A stretch of DNA of 64,000 nucleotides, from positions 1,178,001-1,242,000 of the forward strand of contig NZ_JAPWGM010000001.1 of assembly GCF_027213715.1 (NCBI RefSeq), given 5' to 3'. Source of the DNA: Pedobacter punctiformis (GTDB taxonomy: Bacteria; Bacteroidota; Bacteroidia; Sphingobacteriales; Sphingobacteriaceae). The notes below the pieces were generated by a model, which was not told the origin of the DNA, made no database searches, and was given only the letters and a program-made list of their open reading frames with translations. The position numbers and the translations under genes are program-made. Positions 45,430 to 54,233 of the stretch are shown piece by piece. The number at the start of each line of letters is the position of its first letter. Position 1 is the stretch's first letter.

Positions 45430-46146
45430 TTATTGTTTTAAAGCAGCTACTACTTTTGGCAATAAAGCAGCCGCCCATGCGCTATACATTTTGCCACTTG
45501 GGTGTAATCCATCCGTTGCAACTAAAGAGAGATCTGTTGCCGCATTTCTGGATGCAGGGGTAATATCTGTATAACTTACTCCAGCGGCAAGGGTGATTTG
45601 CTGGTTTACGGCATTAAACTGATCTATTTCCTGAGCGATCGTTTGTGCACTTCGTGGGCCATCTTTGGCAAAAGGAGTAGCACCCCAATCTGGAATGGAC
45701 ACCACAAAAACCTTATTTTTATCTCCGTTGGCAAACGTAATTGCTTTTTGCAGCAGTTCCGAAAATTCTTTTTTATAAGTTTCGACTGGATAACTCCGGT
45801 ATTGATTATTAACTCCAATCAACAGGGTAACGAAGTCATATTTTCCGGTTAAATTGGCCTGTTTAATTGCATTTTGCAGTTCATCTGTTGTCCAGCCCGT
45901 TGTTGCAATAATTTCAGGGTTTGCCACATTAAATTTTTCTGCACTTAACAGATTTTGTAACTGATAAGGGAAAGATTCTTCCTGTTTTACCTGTTCGCCA
46001 ATGGTATAAGAATCACCAAGAGCAAGGTAAGTATAGCTTTTGCTGTCTGAAAGCATTTCAGGAGATTGATAGGCCGGCATATTAATTTGTTTTGTACAAG
46101 CCGAAGTTAATAAAGAAAATAAAATGGAGCAGAATAAAACTTTCAT
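45430..46146 (-). CDS. SGNH/GDSL-type esterase lipoprotein
   Basis: 238 aa. The signal carries a lipobox LLTSAC (Cys about 17). Block I is YLALGDSYTIGEQV with the nucleophile Ser; block III is IGVNNQYR with the Asn; block V is DGLHPSGKMYSAW with the Asp/His pair. These hydrolases remove acyl or acetyl groups from lipids or polysaccharides. It is likely on the periplasmic side of a membrane. It stands alone, 38 nt downstream of lipB on the same strand, so it may also be read from that promoter. Confidence 0.9.
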   Translation of the reverse strand: MKVLFCSILFSLLTSACTKQINMPAYQSPEMLSDSKSYTYLALGDSYTIGEQVKQEESFPYQLQNLLSAEKFNVANPEIIATTGWTTDELQNAIKQANLTGKYDFVTLLIGVNNQYRSYPVETYKKEFSELLQKAITFANGDKNKVFVVSIPDWGATPFAKDGPRSAQTIAQEIDQFNAVNQQITLAAGVSYTDITPASRNAATDLSLVATDGLHPSGKMYSAWAAALLPKVVAALKQ

Positions 46147-46184
46147 AGAATTAACTACGAAAAATTTGTCTGAAGCGATTTTAA

Positions 46185-46907
46185 TTAAATCAATTTCATT
46201 CCAAATAAACTGGCAATGTGGTTTTTAAGTTTTCCTTTAACCTCTTCCATATCCAATTTTCTTCCTAGTTCCTGTTCTAAAGAAGTTACAGCTTTATCGT
46301 CAATGCCGCAGGGAACAATATTTTTAAAATAATTTAAATCTGCATTAACATTAAAGGCAAAGCCATGCATGGTTACCCAACGACTGCAACGAACACCCAT
46401 TGCACAAATTTTTCTGGCTTTTTCATTGTCTGCATCCAGCCAAACGCCTGTATAACCTGGATAACGGCCAGATTCTATTCCGTAATCTTTTAAAGTTAAA
46501 ATAACGGCTTCTTCCAGTGTGCGGAGATATAAATGAATATCGGTAAAGAAATTATCCAGATCTAAAATCGGATAACCTACAATTTGGCCTGGCCCGTGGT
46601 AGGTAATGTCTCCGCCACGGTTAATTTTATAATAAGTAGCGTGTTTTTCTTTTAAGCCTGCTTCATCAAGCAACAAGTTTTCCGGATGACCACTTTTTCC
46701 AAGCGTATACACATGTGGATGTTCGCAAAAAATAAGATGATTTGGAGTAGGCAAATGTGTGCCGTTTACCCGGTTTTCAGTTTTAACAGCAACCGTTTTA
46801 TTAAGCAAATCTTCCTGCTGATCCCAGGCCTGCTGATAATCTATCAGACCCCAGTCTACAAAGTTAACCGTTGTGTTTTTAACCGCTTCTGTACTGATAT
46901 CACTCAT
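46185..46907 (-). CDS. lipB: Octanoyl-[ACP]-protein N-octanoyltransferase
   Basis: 240 aa. Transfers octanoyl from ACP to lipoyl domains, the first step of lipoate synthesis. Family motifs are YTLGKSGHPENLL, GGDITYHGPGQIVGYPI, the catalytic Lys in ARKICAMGVRCSRWVTMHG and the catalytic Cys in NIVPCGI. The upstream neighbour on the same strand, 28 nt away, is a phosphopantetheinyl transferase that makes the holo-ACP that LipB depends on. A common promoter upstream of that gene would co-express the two steps. Confidence 0.95.
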   Translation of the reverse strand: MSDISTEAVKNTTVNFVDWGLIDYQQAWDQQEDLLNKTVAVKTENRVNGTHLPTPNHLIFCEHPHVYTLGKSGHPENLLLDEAGLKEKHATYYKINRGGDITYHGPGQIVGYPILDLDNFFTDIHLYLRTLEEAVILTLKDYGIESGRYPGYTGVWLDADNEKARKICAMGVRCSRWVTMHGFAFNVNADLNYFKNIVPCGIDDKAVTSLEQELGRKLDMEEVKGKLKNHIASLFGMKLI

Positions 46908-46935
46908 CTTATTGTATTATTTGCGAATTTTTGAA

Positions 46936-47577
46936 TTAGGCGCCCACATAACCAAGCATGTAACCATCTTTAGTTTTAAAGTAGTTTACCGTTAACGATC
47001 TGGTGCCCTCCGGTAATTCCACTACGGCACTTAAACTACCTTCACTTTTTAGTTTAAAAGGCTTAATGTGTATGTGTTGCTTAAACTCCAAACCTTTTTT
47101 TCCGTACCATTTGTAAATAGCCTCTTTGGCACACCAGCAAACATACAGGCCATCTGTGTTGTCGCCAATTTGTTTTTGAGCAAGTTCTATATCACTCAAA
47201 AATTTATGTTTAATGCTTTTTATTTTATGTTTAATAAGTTCAATATCAACACCTACCGGATGGTTTTTGCTGATCATGACCGCAGCATAATCGTAGGAAT
47301 GGCTTAAAGAAATCGAGTAATCAAAGTTAACCAGGTAAGGTTTTCCGTGTTCATCAAACTGACAATCAATATATTCGGCGGTATTGAGCATTGTTCTGAG
47401 TAAAAGCCTTGTGCTTAACCAGTGCAAAAGCCTTTTTCCATTATTGAACGTAGAAATAACATCAAGCTCGTGTTGTTTAAGCTGTAATCCGGCAAACAAT
47501 TCGGACTCCGTTTCTTCGATTTTCCAAATGGCCAGAACCGAATGCTCATCAATATTTTTATTATAAACTATGGGCAT
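46936..47577 (-). CDS. 4'-phosphopantetheinyl transferase (Sfp/EntD-like superfamily)
   Basis: 213 aa. Attaches the phosphopantetheine arm to acyl- or peptidyl-carrier proteins. The Mg-binding core VGVDIELI (near residue 112) and the second motif WCAKEAIYKWYGKKGL (near 150) are both intact. Upstream of the core, SISLSHSYDYAAVMIS matches the family's P1/P2 region. It precedes lipB by 28 nt. It may serve fatty-acid ACP or a secondary-metabolite carrier; the lipB linkage favours the former. Confidence 0.9.
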   Translation of the reverse strand: MPIVYNKNIDEHSVLAIWKIEETESELFAGLQLKQHELDVISTFNNGKRLLHWLSTRLLLRTMLNTAEYIDCQFDEHGKPYLVNFDYSISLSHSYDYAAVMISKNHPVGVDIELIKHKIKSIKHKFLSDIELAQKQIGDNTDGLYVCWCAKEAIYKWYGKKGLEFKQHIHIKPFKLKSEGSLSAVVELPEGTRSLTVNYFKTKDGYMLGYVGA

Positions 47578-47599
47578 TTATAAAATTGGGATTAACATG

Positions 47600-47607
47600 C
47601 AAAACTA
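47600..47607 (-). promoter_or_regulatory. Bacteroidota -7 box for the PPTase-lipB unit
   Basis: Minus-strand TAGTTTTG, a perfect TAnnTTTG, 22 nt before the ATG of the phosphopantetheinyl transferase. Confidence 0.5.
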
Positions 47608-47648
47608 TCTTAAATAAATGATAATTTAGGCCAAAAATAAGCATAAAA

Positions 47649-48185
47649 ATGATATTATCAGATAAAAGGATACTGGAAGAAATTGATAAGGGTACAATTA
47701 TAATAGAACCTTTTGATCGGGAGTGTTTGGGCACTAATTCTTATGATGTACACCTGGGTAAATATTTGGCCACTTATAAAAACAGGGTACTTGATGCAAA
47801 GCAACACAATGAAATAGAGCATTTTGAAATCCCTAAAGATGGTTATGTTCTTAATCCTGGAACCTTGTATCTCGGCGTAACTTTAGAATATACCGAAACA
47901 CATGGCCATGTTCCTTTTTTAGAAGGCAAAAGCAGCACCGGCCGTTTAGGAATTGATATACATGCAACGGCTGGAAAAGGCGATGTTGGCTTTTGTAATA
48001 CCTGGACGTTGGAAATTTCTGTTGCGCAACCTGTAAAAATTTATGCAGGCATGCCTATTGGCCAGTTAATTTACTTTGTTGTTGAAGGCAGTATTGAAAC
48101 GATGTACAACTCTAAAGGTAATGCCAAGTATAATAATAAAACAACCCGACCAGTTGAAAGTATGATGTGGAAGAACAGTTTCTAA
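47649..48185 (+). CDS. dcd: dCTP deaminase
   Basis: 178 aa trimeric dUTPase-fold enzyme that deaminates dCTP to dUTP for thymidylate synthesis. Visible motifs are SYDVHLGKYL near residue 32, EGKSSTGRLGIDIHATAG near 94 and DVGFCNTWTLEISV with the catalytic Glu. The Pro-Gly-Thr turn LNPGTLYLG is conserved. Length is typical of the stand-alone deaminase; a bifunctional dUTPase activity cannot be excluded. A hairpin terminator follows. Confidence 0.94.
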   Translation: MILSDKRILEEIDKGTIIIEPFDRECLGTNSYDVHLGKYLATYKNRVLDAKQHNEIEHFEIPKDGYVLNPGTLYLGVTLEYTETHGHVPFLEGKSSTGRLGIDIHATAGKGDVGFCNTWTLEISVAQPVKIYAGMPIGQLIYFVVEGSIETMYNSKGNAKYNNKTTRPVESMMWKNSF

Positions 48186-48213
48186 CTGTTAAATTCATTT
48201 TAACTTCATCAAT

Positions 48214-48249
48214 ATATGCCTCATGTTTTGTACCTTGAGGCATATTTTA
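48214..48249 (+). terminator. Terminator-like hairpin after dcd
   Basis: Perfect ATATGCCTCA/TGAGGCATAT stem with a 12-nt loop, followed by TTTATTT. Confidence 0.7.
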
Positions 48250-48265
48250 TTTGTACCCAACCACA

Positions 48266-50953
48266 ATGAAACTCAAAATTACTCTCGCAATCAGTTTTCT
48301 TTTCGTTGCCATCAGTTTTATGGCCTTTAAAATGGAAGATCCATTTACAGAGCTTCTAAAAAAACTAGACGAATACACGAACAAATATCCTCAGGAAAAA
48401 GTTCATTTGCATATGGATAAGCCCTATTATGCCATTGGGGATGATATTTGGTTTAAAGCCTATGTTGTAAATACCAAAACGCAGGCACCTTCTCTCATCA
48501 GTAAGGTTTTATATGTTGAATTAATTAATGAAAAAGATTCTGTAAAAAAACAAGTTAAATTACCGCTAATGGGCGGAGTAACCTGGGGCGATTTTAAACT
48601 GACCGATTCCTTAGGTGAGGGTAATTACAGGGTTAGAGCCTACACCAGGTATATGCGCAATTTTGGAACCGATTTTTTCTTTGATAAAACGATCAAAGTA
48701 GGCAACAGCTGGGCAAATAAAGTATTTACAAACACGCAGTACAGTTTTGTAAAAGAAAACAATACCGATAAAGTTAATGCCACCATTCATTTTGAAGATA
48801 AAAATGGAGTGGCTTATAAAGAAAATGAGGTAAACTATGACGTGCAGCTCGATTATCGTTCGGTTGCCAAAGGTAAAACCAAAACAAATTTATCCGGAGA
48901 TGCCCAGATAAGCTTTGCAAATGCACAAATGGCATCAAATAAAACGGGTAAAATTGTAGCTACAATTACGCTTGATAATAAGCAAAAGGTTGTGAAAACA
49001 ATTCCGATTACCTCAACATCTAATAGTGTAGATGTACAATTTATGCCCGAAGGCGGAACTTTAATTGAAGACTTGCCTCAAAAAATTGCAATCAAAGCGA
49101 TTAATTCGGCCGGCCATGGAGAAGATGTTTCCGGTATTATTGTTGATGATTCAGGAAACGAACTAACTACTTTTGAAACCAGCTATTTAGGCATGGGGAA
49201 TTTTATTTTTAATATGCAACCGGGAAAAACCTATACTGCAAAAATAAAATTTAAGGATGGGTCTACTAAAGACTTCAGACTGCCCCTGGCACAAAAAAGT
49301 GGTTACGCTGTAGCCGTTAATAATTTGGATACTGCAAAAGTATCTCTGAAAATTATGGCAAGCAATGACATCGTTAATGGCGAAGAGCTTAAAGTTGTGG
49401 CACAACAGGGTGGAAATGTGTACTATGTTTCAAAGGCAAAAATGGATAAACAAGTGTTATTGGCTAATATTCCAAGAAAAAACTTACCAGCCGGAATTAT
49501 ACAGTTTACGCTATTCTCTGCTACTAATCAACCGATAGCAGAACGCTTAATTTTTAATCAGAACAAGCAGGATTTGATTGATGTTGCCTTAAATAATTCA
49601 GGAGTATCAACAAATAAAAGGGGGAAATCAACTTTCACTTTTGATGCCTCAAGTGAACAAAAACCAGTTGTGGGCAGCTTTTCGGTATCGGTTACTAATG
49701 CCAGTAAAGTTGAACCTGATGAAGATAACGAGACTAATATTTTAACTTCCTTATTGCTTACATCTGATATAGCCGGTTATGTTGAAAAGCCAAATCATTA
49801 TTTTTTAAATGATGATGTTAAAACACAAAAAGAACTCGATAACTTAATGCTTACCCAGGGTTGGAGAAGATTTAACTGGAAAAACATAATAAACTCCCAA
49901 AACCCAAACATTACTTACAAACCGGAGGAATCTTTATCCATCAGCGGAACAGTAATGAAGGGTAATAAACCTGTAGTTGGCGGTAAAGTGATGTTAATGG
50001 CCACTAAAGGAACCGTTTTTATTTTGGATACCATAACCAATGCCGAAGGCAAGTTTGTGTTCGATAATTTAACCTTTGGCGATAGTACTAAGTTTGTGGT
50101 GCAGGCCAGAACAAAAACCGAACGCAAGTTTGTTGATATTAACCTCGATGTTGTACCGGGCCAAATTGTGACGAAAAATAAAAACGGAGCAGATGTTGAA
50201 ATAAATGTAAACAATGCTTTAATGAAGTATATTAAAGAAAGCGACAATTACTTTAACGAAATGACCCGTTTAGGTTTACTGGAAAGAACAATTAAGTTGG
50301 ACGAAGTAACCATTACCGAGAAGAAAAATCCAGTTAAAAATTCTTCAAATTTAAATGGAGCCGGGCACGCCGATTATATTCTGAAAGCAGATGATCTGTC
50401 AACCTGCGTTACCTTGTCTCAATGTTTACAAGGACGGTTACCAGGGGTAATATTCAGAGGTACAACACCTTACTTAATGAGAAGTCAAAACCAGCCAATG
50501 TCTATAGTTTTAGATGGAATGCAGGTAGAGGCAGATTTTCTGGATAATATTACGCCAACAGATGTAGAAACCATTGAATTACTTAAAAGTATTGGTAATA
50601 CGGCAATTTATGGTAGTCAGGGCGGTGGCGGTGTATTAGTCATTACCACAAAACGTGGTGGTGGCGATTATAGTTATAACCGTTATGCACCCGGAATATT
50701 GAGCTTCAGTCCAAAAGGATTTTCGGTATCACGTGAGTTTTATGCGCCTAAATACGATCAGACTAATAATCCAAATACAGCCGATTACAGAACTACTATT
50801 TACTGGAATCCACAGGTTGTGGCCGGTACAGATGGCAAGGCAAAATTCGAGTTTTATAACGCTAACGAACCGGGCAATTATCGTGTGGTTATAGAAGGAA
50901 TAGATGCTGTTGGACATTTGGCGAGAAAAGTTTACACTTATGATGTTAAATAG
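48266..50953 (+). CDS. Secreted macroglobulin-like protein with a barrel-less TonB plug domain
   Basis: 895 aa from ATG 48266; a TTG five codons earlier is rejected. The signal helix is at 1-20. It has an MG2-like opening (YPQEKVHLHMDKPYYAIGDDIWF, extracellular beta-sandwiches to about 550), then a carboxypeptidase-regulatory-like domain (about 565-640, SISGTVMKGNKPVVGG). A TonB plug domain follows (about 680-800): LDEVTITEKKNP, LSQCLQGRLPGVIF and IYGSQGGGGVLVITTKRG. A last beta-sandwich (NANEPGNYRVVIEGID) ends the protein. No outer-membrane barrel follows the plug. This layout occurs in Bacteroidota but its function is unknown; it might dock TonB or complete a partner barrel. Confidence 0.82.
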   Translation: MKLKITLAISFLFVAISFMAFKMEDPFTELLKKLDEYTNKYPQEKVHLHMDKPYYAIGDDIWFKAYVVNTKTQAPSLISKVLYVELINEKDSVKKQVKLPLMGGVTWGDFKLTDSLGEGNYRVRAYTRYMRNFGTDFFFDKTIKVGNSWANKVFTNTQYSFVKENNTDKVNATIHFEDKNGVAYKENEVNYDVQLDYRSVAKGKTKTNLSGDAQISFANAQMASNKTGKIVATITLDNKQKVVKTIPITSTSNSVDVQFMPEGGTLIEDLPQKIAIKAINSAGHGEDVSGIIVDDSGNELTTFETSYLGMGNFIFNMQPGKTYTAKIKFKDGSTKDFRLPLAQKSGYAVAVNNLDTAKVSLKIMASNDIVNGEELKVVAQQGGNVYYVSKAKMDKQVLLANIPRKNLPAGIIQFTLFSATNQPIAERLIFNQNKQDLIDVALNNSGVSTNKRGKSTFTFDASSEQKPVVGSFSVSVTNASKVEPDEDNETNILTSLLLTSDIAGYVEKPNHYFLNDDVKTQKELDNLMLTQGWRRFNWKNIINSQNPNITYKPEESLSISGTVMKGNKPVVGGKVMLMATKGTVFILDTITNAEGKFVFDNLTFGDSTKFVVQARTKTERKFVDINLDVVPGQIVTKNKNGADVEINVNNALMKYIKESDNYFNEMTRLGLLERTIKLDEVTITEKKNPVKNSSNLNGAGHADYILKADDLSTCVTLSQCLQGRLPGVIFRGTTPYLMRSQNQPMSIVLDGMQVEADFLDNITPTDVETIELLKSIGNTAIYGSQGGGGVLVITTKRGGGDYSYNRYAPGILSFSPKGFSVSREFYAPKYDQTNNPNTADYRTTIYWNPQVVAGTDGKAKFEFYNANEPGNYRVVIEGIDAVGHLARKVYTYDVK

Positions 50954-51050
50954 GGAAAAAAAGATAAATTTGAAAATAGTATGCATGCATAATTTATACA
51001 AAGTATAATTGTCTTGATACCAGATGTTTAAATCCTGATCCTATTTAATT

Positions 51051-51812
51051 ATGAAAACAATAAAAGTAAGTGTAAAAGACCGGTTGGCAACTATAACGCT
51101 CGATCGAGGTAAATCCAACGCTTTAAACCGAGAACTGATTACCGAGCTCGATGAAATGTTAAAAAACATTGCAGGCGATGATAATATTGGAGGTGTAATT
51201 TTAACCGGAACAGCACCATTTTTCTCCGCCGGACTGGATTTGATAGAACTTTATAATTATAATCAGGAAGAAGCTAAATCTTTTTGGCAACTGTTTTTAA
51301 ATTTCACGGCCAATATGGTTTCCTTTAAAAAACCAATGGTTGCGGCAATAAGTGGTCACAGTCCTGCTGGTGGTTGCGTAATGGCTTTAGCTTGCGACTA
51401 TCGGGTAATGGCCGAAGGGCAATACATTATTGGTTTAAATGAAGTTCCCGTTGGAATTATTGTTCCAAACAGTATTTTTCTGCTGTATGCCTTTTGGATT
51501 GGTAAGGCCGAAGCAACGAGAAGTTTACTTTCGGGCAGACTTTATACTCCTGAAGAAGCTTTAAAAGTTGGTTTGGTAGATGATGTTGTTAAAAATGAAG
51601 GTTTGTTAACTGCAGCAGAACGTAAGATTAAAAAGTTTATGGAGCTGGAAAGCAACACCTGGTCGCAAAGTAAACTAAACATTCGTGCAGAACTGATTGA
51701 AGCAGTTAGCGCAGATCAATCTGCAACACTCGAAAAAATGTTGGCACAATGGTGGTCGCCGGCAACACGCCATATTTTAAAAACCATACTCGCTAATTTA
51801 CAACGGAAATAA
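51051..51812 (+). CDS. Delta3,delta2-enoyl-CoA isomerase (mitochondrial ECI1-like crotonase)
   Basis: 253 aa crotonase fold. The helix that supplies the first hydratase Glu reads AGGCVMALACDYR, so that Glu is missing. The second is kept in IIGLNEVPVGIIVP. One retained Glu and the sequence PAGGCVMALACDYRVMAEG are the hallmarks of delta3,delta2-enoyl-CoA isomerases such as mitochondrial ECI1. The enzyme moves cis or trans 3-double bonds to trans-2 during degradation of unsaturated fatty acids. The next gene is a DECR1-like 2,4-dienoyl-CoA reductase 86 nt downstream, which fits an auxiliary beta-oxidation pair. Confidence 0.82.
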   Translation: MKTIKVSVKDRLATITLDRGKSNALNRELITELDEMLKNIAGDDNIGGVILTGTAPFFSAGLDLIELYNYNQEEAKSFWQLFLNFTANMVSFKKPMVAAISGHSPAGGCVMALACDYRVMAEGQYIIGLNEVPVGIIVPNSIFLLYAFWIGKAEATRSLLSGRLYTPEEALKVGLVDDVVKNEGLLTAAERKIKKFMELESNTWSQSKLNIRAELIEAVSADQSATLEKMLAQWWSPATRHILKTILANLQRK

Positions 51813-51898
51813 CTATGCTCCGTTTGCAGCTGTTTCAATAAATCAATTGAAACAGTTATCAATTTAATACATCATTAACCGATTAACCAGATATTATT

Positions 51899-52780
51899 AT
51901 GTTCAGCTATAATTCACCAATGCTCAGAGAAGACGCCCTAAAAGGAAAAACCATTGTAATTACCGGAGGTGGTACAGGTTTAGGGAAGGCAATGGGGATC
52001 TATTTTTTAAAATTAGGCGCCAATTTGGTCATCACCAGCCGTAAACAGGATGTATTGCAAAAAGCTGCTGATGAAATGGAGGAGAAAACCGGGGGTCAGG
52101 TTTTAGCGGTGGCCTGCGATGTTCGGGAAACCGAACAAATAGAAAATGTACTGGCTAAAACTTTAGAAAGATTTGGTTCAGTTGACGTTTTGTTAAACAA
52201 TGCAGCTGGCAACTTTATTTCGCCGACTGAACGTTTATCGGCTAATGCTTTTTCTTCTATCATTGATATTGTGTTAAAAGGTACGGTAAATTGTACGCTG
52301 GCCTTTGGTAAACACTGGATTAAAGAAAAACAGGCCGCTACAGTTTTAAATATCATTACAACCTATGCTTTCACCGGTTCAGCTTATGTGGTGCCCTCTG
52401 CTTGTGCTAAAGGTGGTGTTTTGGCTTTAACAAGGTCTTTGGCAGTGGAGTGGGGTAAATATGGAATCAGAACCAATGCCATTGCACCCGGACCATTTCC
52501 TACAAAAGGTGCATGGGAAAGGTTACTCCCCGGAGATTTAGCTAAAAAATTCGATTTTAAAAATCGAGTGCCTTTAAAAAGAGTTGGAGATCATCAGGAA
52601 CTGGCCAATCTAGCTGCTTTTTTAGTCAGTGATTTTTCTGGTTACATTAACGGTGAAGTAATTAGTATCGATGGCGGCGAATGGTTGCAGGGCGCAGGTC
52701 AGTTTAACGGGCTTGAAGCCATTCCAAATGAAATGTGGGATATGCTGGAACAAATGACCCGAAGTGCAAAAGGAAGTTAG
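51899..52780 (+). CDS. SDR-type 2,4-dienoyl-CoA reductase (mitochondrial DECR1-like)
   Basis: 293 aa short-chain dehydrogenase. It opens MFSYNSPMLREDALKGK and has the dinucleotide loop GGGTGLGKAMG, NNAAGNFISPTERLS near residue 100, the Tyr region IITTYAFTGSAYVVPSACAKGG and PGPFPTKGAWERL. These match DECR1-type NADPH reductases rather than generic SDRs (FabG has YxxxK). It reduces 2,4-dienoyl-CoA to a 3-enoyl-CoA that the neighbouring isomerase can use. Bacteria such as E. coli use an unrelated FadH flavoprotein for this step. Substrate preference is inferred. Confidence 0.85.
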   Translation: MFSYNSPMLREDALKGKTIVITGGGTGLGKAMGIYFLKLGANLVITSRKQDVLQKAADEMEEKTGGQVLAVACDVRETEQIENVLAKTLERFGSVDVLLNNAAGNFISPTERLSANAFSSIIDIVLKGTVNCTLAFGKHWIKEKQAATVLNIITTYAFTGSAYVVPSACAKGGVLALTRSLAVEWGKYGIRTNAIAPGPFPTKGAWERLLPGDLAKKFDFKNRVPLKRVGDHQELANLAAFLVSDFSGYINGEVISIDGGEWLQGAGQFNGLEAIPNEMWDMLEQMTRSAKGS

Positions 52781-52846
52781 CGCAAGTGTGAACTGAAAAA
52801 AGTAAGCCATTAGCTACATTTTCCATTTCACATATTACATTTTAAT

Positions 52847-52854
52847 TATCTTTG
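52847..52854 (+). promoter_or_regulatory. -7 box 5 nt before the purD start
   Basis: TATCTTTG, perfect TAnnTTTG, then CCGCT and ATG 52860. No room for a ribosome-binding site, so leaderless initiation is predicted. Confidence 0.55.
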
Positions 52855-52859
52855 CCGCT

Positions 52860-54131
52860 ATGAACATTTTACTATTAGGATCAGGCGGCAGAGAAAGTGC
52901 TTTTGCCTGGAAAATGAGCCAATCTCCGCTTTGCGATAAACTGATTATTGCACCCGGAAATGGCGGTACAAATGCTTATGGTACCAACATTAACATCAGC
53001 GTAAACGATTTTGATGCAATTAGAAAAATTGCAATTGCCGAAAAAATTGATCTGGTAGTGGTTGGTCCGGAAGAACCTTTGGTAAATGGCATTCATGATT
53101 TTTTTCTTGCAGATTCAACTATTGCACATATCCCGGTTATTGGCCCTAAAAAAGAAGGCGCAATTTTAGAAGGCAGTAAAGATTTCTCCAAACAATTTAT
53201 GCAGCGTCACGGTATTCCTACTGCGGCATCGCAATCCTTTACCCCCGAAACTTTAGAAGATGGTTTAGCCTACCTGCAAAATCATGCACTGCCGGTTGTG
53301 TTAAAAGCAGATGGTTTGGCTGCAGGTAAAGGTGTTTTAATTTGTACTGAAACAATTGAAGCACAGGAAGAACTTAAACTGATGCTTGGTGGTAAATTTG
53401 GTGCTGCCGGAGCAAGGGTTGTAATAGAAGAATTTTTAAGTGGAATTGAACTTTCTGTCTTCGTATTAACAGATGGGGAGCATTATATTACCTTACCTGA
53501 AGCTAAAGATTATAAAAGAATTGGTCAGGGCGATACCGGCTTAAATACCGGTGGTATGGGTTCTGTATCTCCGGTTCCCTTTGCTTCTGCTGAGTTTTTA
53601 AAGAAAATTGAAGACAGAATTATTAAACCAACAGTAGAAGGTTTAAAGAAAGACAATATTGATTATACAGGTTTTATTTTCTTCGGTTTAATTAAAGTTG
53701 GAGAAGAGCCTTACGTAATTGAGTATAATGCCAGAATGGGCGATCCGGAAACGGAAAGTGTTGTTCCGCGTATAGAGAATGATTTGGTAGAATTGTTTAT
53801 AGCAACGGCCAATAAAACTTTAAACCAGGTAAAACTGGTCATCAGTGAACAAACTGCCGCTACTGTAATGATTGTTGCAGGAGGTTATCCGGGTGATTAT
53901 TTGAAAGGTAAAGCCATCTCGGGGATCGAAAACCTGCGTCATTCAAATGCTTTCCACGCCGGAACACTTTTAGATAACGACGTAGTAAAAACAAATGGTG
54001 GGCGTGTAATTGCCATTACCAGTTTACAAAAAGATTTGTTTACTGCATTACAATCTGCCACTGCAGATGCCGGTCGTATTTATTTCGATGGCAAATATTT
54101 TAGAGAAGATATCGGTTTCGATTTAGTATAA
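52860..54131 (+). CDS. purD: Phosphoribosylamine--glycine ligase (GAR synthetase)
   Basis: 423 aa, normal length. ATP-grasp enzyme of purine synthesis, joining glycine to phosphoribosylamine. Visible signatures are the N-terminal NILLLGSGGRESAFAWK, PVVLKADGLAAGKGV (ATP-grasp lysines), RIGQGDTGLNTGGMGSVSP and YNARMGDPETESVVPR. It is not linked to other pur genes here. The ATG sits 5 nt after a perfect promoter box, and a perfectly palindromic terminator follows. Confidence 0.96.
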   Translation: MNILLLGSGGRESAFAWKMSQSPLCDKLIIAPGNGGTNAYGTNINISVNDFDAIRKIAIAEKIDLVVVGPEEPLVNGIHDFFLADSTIAHIPVIGPKKEGAILEGSKDFSKQFMQRHGIPTAASQSFTPETLEDGLAYLQNHALPVVLKADGLAAGKGVLICTETIEAQEELKLMLGGKFGAAGARVVIEEFLSGIELSVFVLTDGEHYITLPEAKDYKRIGQGDTGLNTGGMGSVSPVPFASAEFLKKIEDRIIKPTVEGLKKDNIDYTGFIFFGLIKVGEEPYVIEYNARMGDPETESVVPRIENDLVELFIATANKTLNQVKLVISEQTAATVMIVAGGYPGDYLKGKAISGIENLRHSNAFHAGTLLDNDVVKTNGGRVIAITSLQKDLFTALQSATADAGRIYFDGKYFREDIGFDLV

Positions 54132-54183
54132 CTAACAGGGTTTGCCTTTTTGAAGGCGATTCAGAGATAAAAAATCCAGCAAA

Positions 54184-54219
54184 AAGAAAGCCCCGTTAAA
54201 ATTTTAACGGGGCTTTCTT
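54184..54219. terminator. Perfectly palindromic bidirectional terminator after purD
   Basis: A 36-nt perfect palindrome with centre at 54201/54202 (arms AAGAAAGCCCCGTTAAAA and its complement). It separates convergent purD and the TlpA-type gene. Confidence 0.88.
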
Positions 54220-54233
54220 ATCAATAGTAAATT

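Noticed and set aside
54184..54219. Regulator binding site at the 36-nt palindrome
   Set aside because: It lies between converging genes and has terminator structure; an operator role is not needed.
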